NCBI GenBank assembly: GCA_937885465.1
Contig: CAKZZM010000125.1
Span: 1 to 12,403, forward strand
DNA from: an uncultured Bacteroidales bacterium
GTDB lineage: Bacteria; Bacteroidota; Bacteroidia; Bacteroidales; Paludibacteraceae
Direction: 5' to 3'
DNA: 12,403 nucleotides
In this document: positions 12,004 through 12,403 of the stretch, in pieces
How positions within the stretch are numbered: position 1 is the first letter of the stretch
Layout: every line of letters begins with the position of its first letter
Translations under genes and position numbers: made by a program
Notes under the pieces: model-generated
Database searches by the model: none
What the model saw: only the letters and a program-made list of their open reading frames with translations
What the model was told of the DNA's origin: nothing

Positions 12004-12403
12004 ATGACCGCAGAGGAACAAAAGATGGTGGACATGTTGGTTCAAGCCAACCAAGAATTGGCAACCAAAGTTCAAGAATTGACAACTCAAAATAAAGAGT
12101 TGTCAGATAGGATTCGCTACCTTCTTCGTTCGATGTTTGGTCGCAAGAGCGAGAAGCTGCCGGTGATAGATCCCAACCAGTTAAGTCTGTTTGAGGAGCA
12201 GATACCTCCAACGATGGTACAAGCTCAAGAAGAAGCCACCGAGAAGATAGAGAAAGAGACCCCGGAAGACAAGAAGCGCAAGCGTCAGAACCGAAAGATG
12301 ATGGAGAATCTGCCGGTGATAGAACGGATAGTGTTTACTCCGGAAGGTATAGATGAGACCTACAAGAAGATAGGTGAAGAGATAACCCGAATGGTGAAAA
12401 TCA
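12004..12403 (+). CDS. tnpC: IS66 family transposase TnpC, N-terminal part only
   Basis: Translated by hand from ATG 12004, the frame is open to the window edge (133 codons plus one base), so the catalytic DDE domain is not visible. The N-terminus is a coiled coil or leucine zipper (about residues 8-42, rich in L, Q, E and K), followed by the strongly conserved MFGRKSEKL (44-52). LSLFEE follows at 60-65, then a charged linker (EKETPEDKKRKRQNR) and LPVIERIVFTP (103-113), equivalent to the L-P-x-x-R-x family segment that precedes the zinc-binding region. TnpC is the IS66 transposase. Whether the rest is intact cannot be judged here. Confidence 0.93.
   Translation, partial: MTAEEQKMVDMLVQANQELATKVQELTTQNKELSDRIRYLLRSMFGRKSEKLPVIDPNQLSLFEEQIPPTMVQAQEEATEKIEKETPEDKKRKRQNRKMMENLPVIERIVFTPEGIDETYKKIGEEITRMVKI

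Larger units (their letters stand above)
11464..12403 (+). mobile_element. IS66-family insertion sequence, right end outside window
   Basis: The element is recognised from tnpB and tnpC in order. IS66 ends usually start with GTAA, and GTAACCATCC begins at 11464, immediately after the ATPase stop codon, so I place the left end there. IS66 elements normally make an 8-bp target duplication, which would be GGTTATAA (11456-11463). No tnpA fits in the 79 bp before tnpB, so this is a two-gene variant as far as can be seen. The exact end is inferred because the right end is not in the window. Confidence 0.75.

Noticed and set aside
11572..12211. Minus-strand ORFs at 11572-11895 and 11879-12211
   Set aside because: They are antisense to tnpB and tnpC, which match the IS66 families in frame.

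Overview
The window looks like a chromosomal segment of a member of the Bacteroidota, most likely Bacteroidales. The protein families are typical of that group: YfhO-type and DedA membrane proteins, a CitMHS_2/NhaD-type antiporter, KduI and an AAA_14/DUF4143 ATPase. Several intergenic regions carry the Bacteroidota promoter signature (TAnnTTTG with an upstream TTTG or TTG about 18-21 nt away). Start codons are preceded by A/T-rich sequence rather than strong Shine-Dalgarno motifs. No rRNA, tRNA or Cas genes are visible.

Left part (1-6644), all on the minus strand. Read in the direction of transcription, an NhaD-like Na+/H+ antiporter is followed 2 nt later by a YqeY protein, then a strong hairpin terminator. 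Next come a TPR protein, a DedA membrane protein with a signal peptide, and a large YfhO-family membrane protein whose 3' end lies outside the window. These are ordinary envelope and housekeeping genes. The gaps are less ordinary: two homologous inverted-repeat elements, one about 170 bp and one about 79 bp, sit just upstream of the TPR gene and the antiporter gene in opposite orientations. They look like a full-length and an internally deleted copy of one small MITE-like family.

Middle part (6645-8890). A divergent promoter region leads on the plus strand into a YycJ/WalJ-like metallo-beta-lactamase-fold hydrolase and a DPM1-like GT2 glycosyltransferase. The plus-strand transcript ends at a clear hairpin plus T-tract exactly at the convergent junction with kduI.

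Right part (8716-12403). kduI (minus strand), a uronate-catabolism gene, stands alone, without kduD beside it. It is bracketed by exact copies of a 23-29 bp palindromic motif: two downstream at a 60-bp pitch and one in the upstream leader. A 480-nt gap holds a kduI promoter with a leader of about 200 nt, then a 32-bp-period direct repeat leading straight into the promoter of an AAA_14/DUF4143 ATPase. That promoter lies inside the longest ORF, so the real start is 10210 rather than 10153. An IS66-family element (tnpB, then tnpC cut by the window edge) begins immediately after the ATPase stop codon.

No new defence or biosynthetic system could be demonstrated. The least explained signals are the intergenic repeat families, not the genes.
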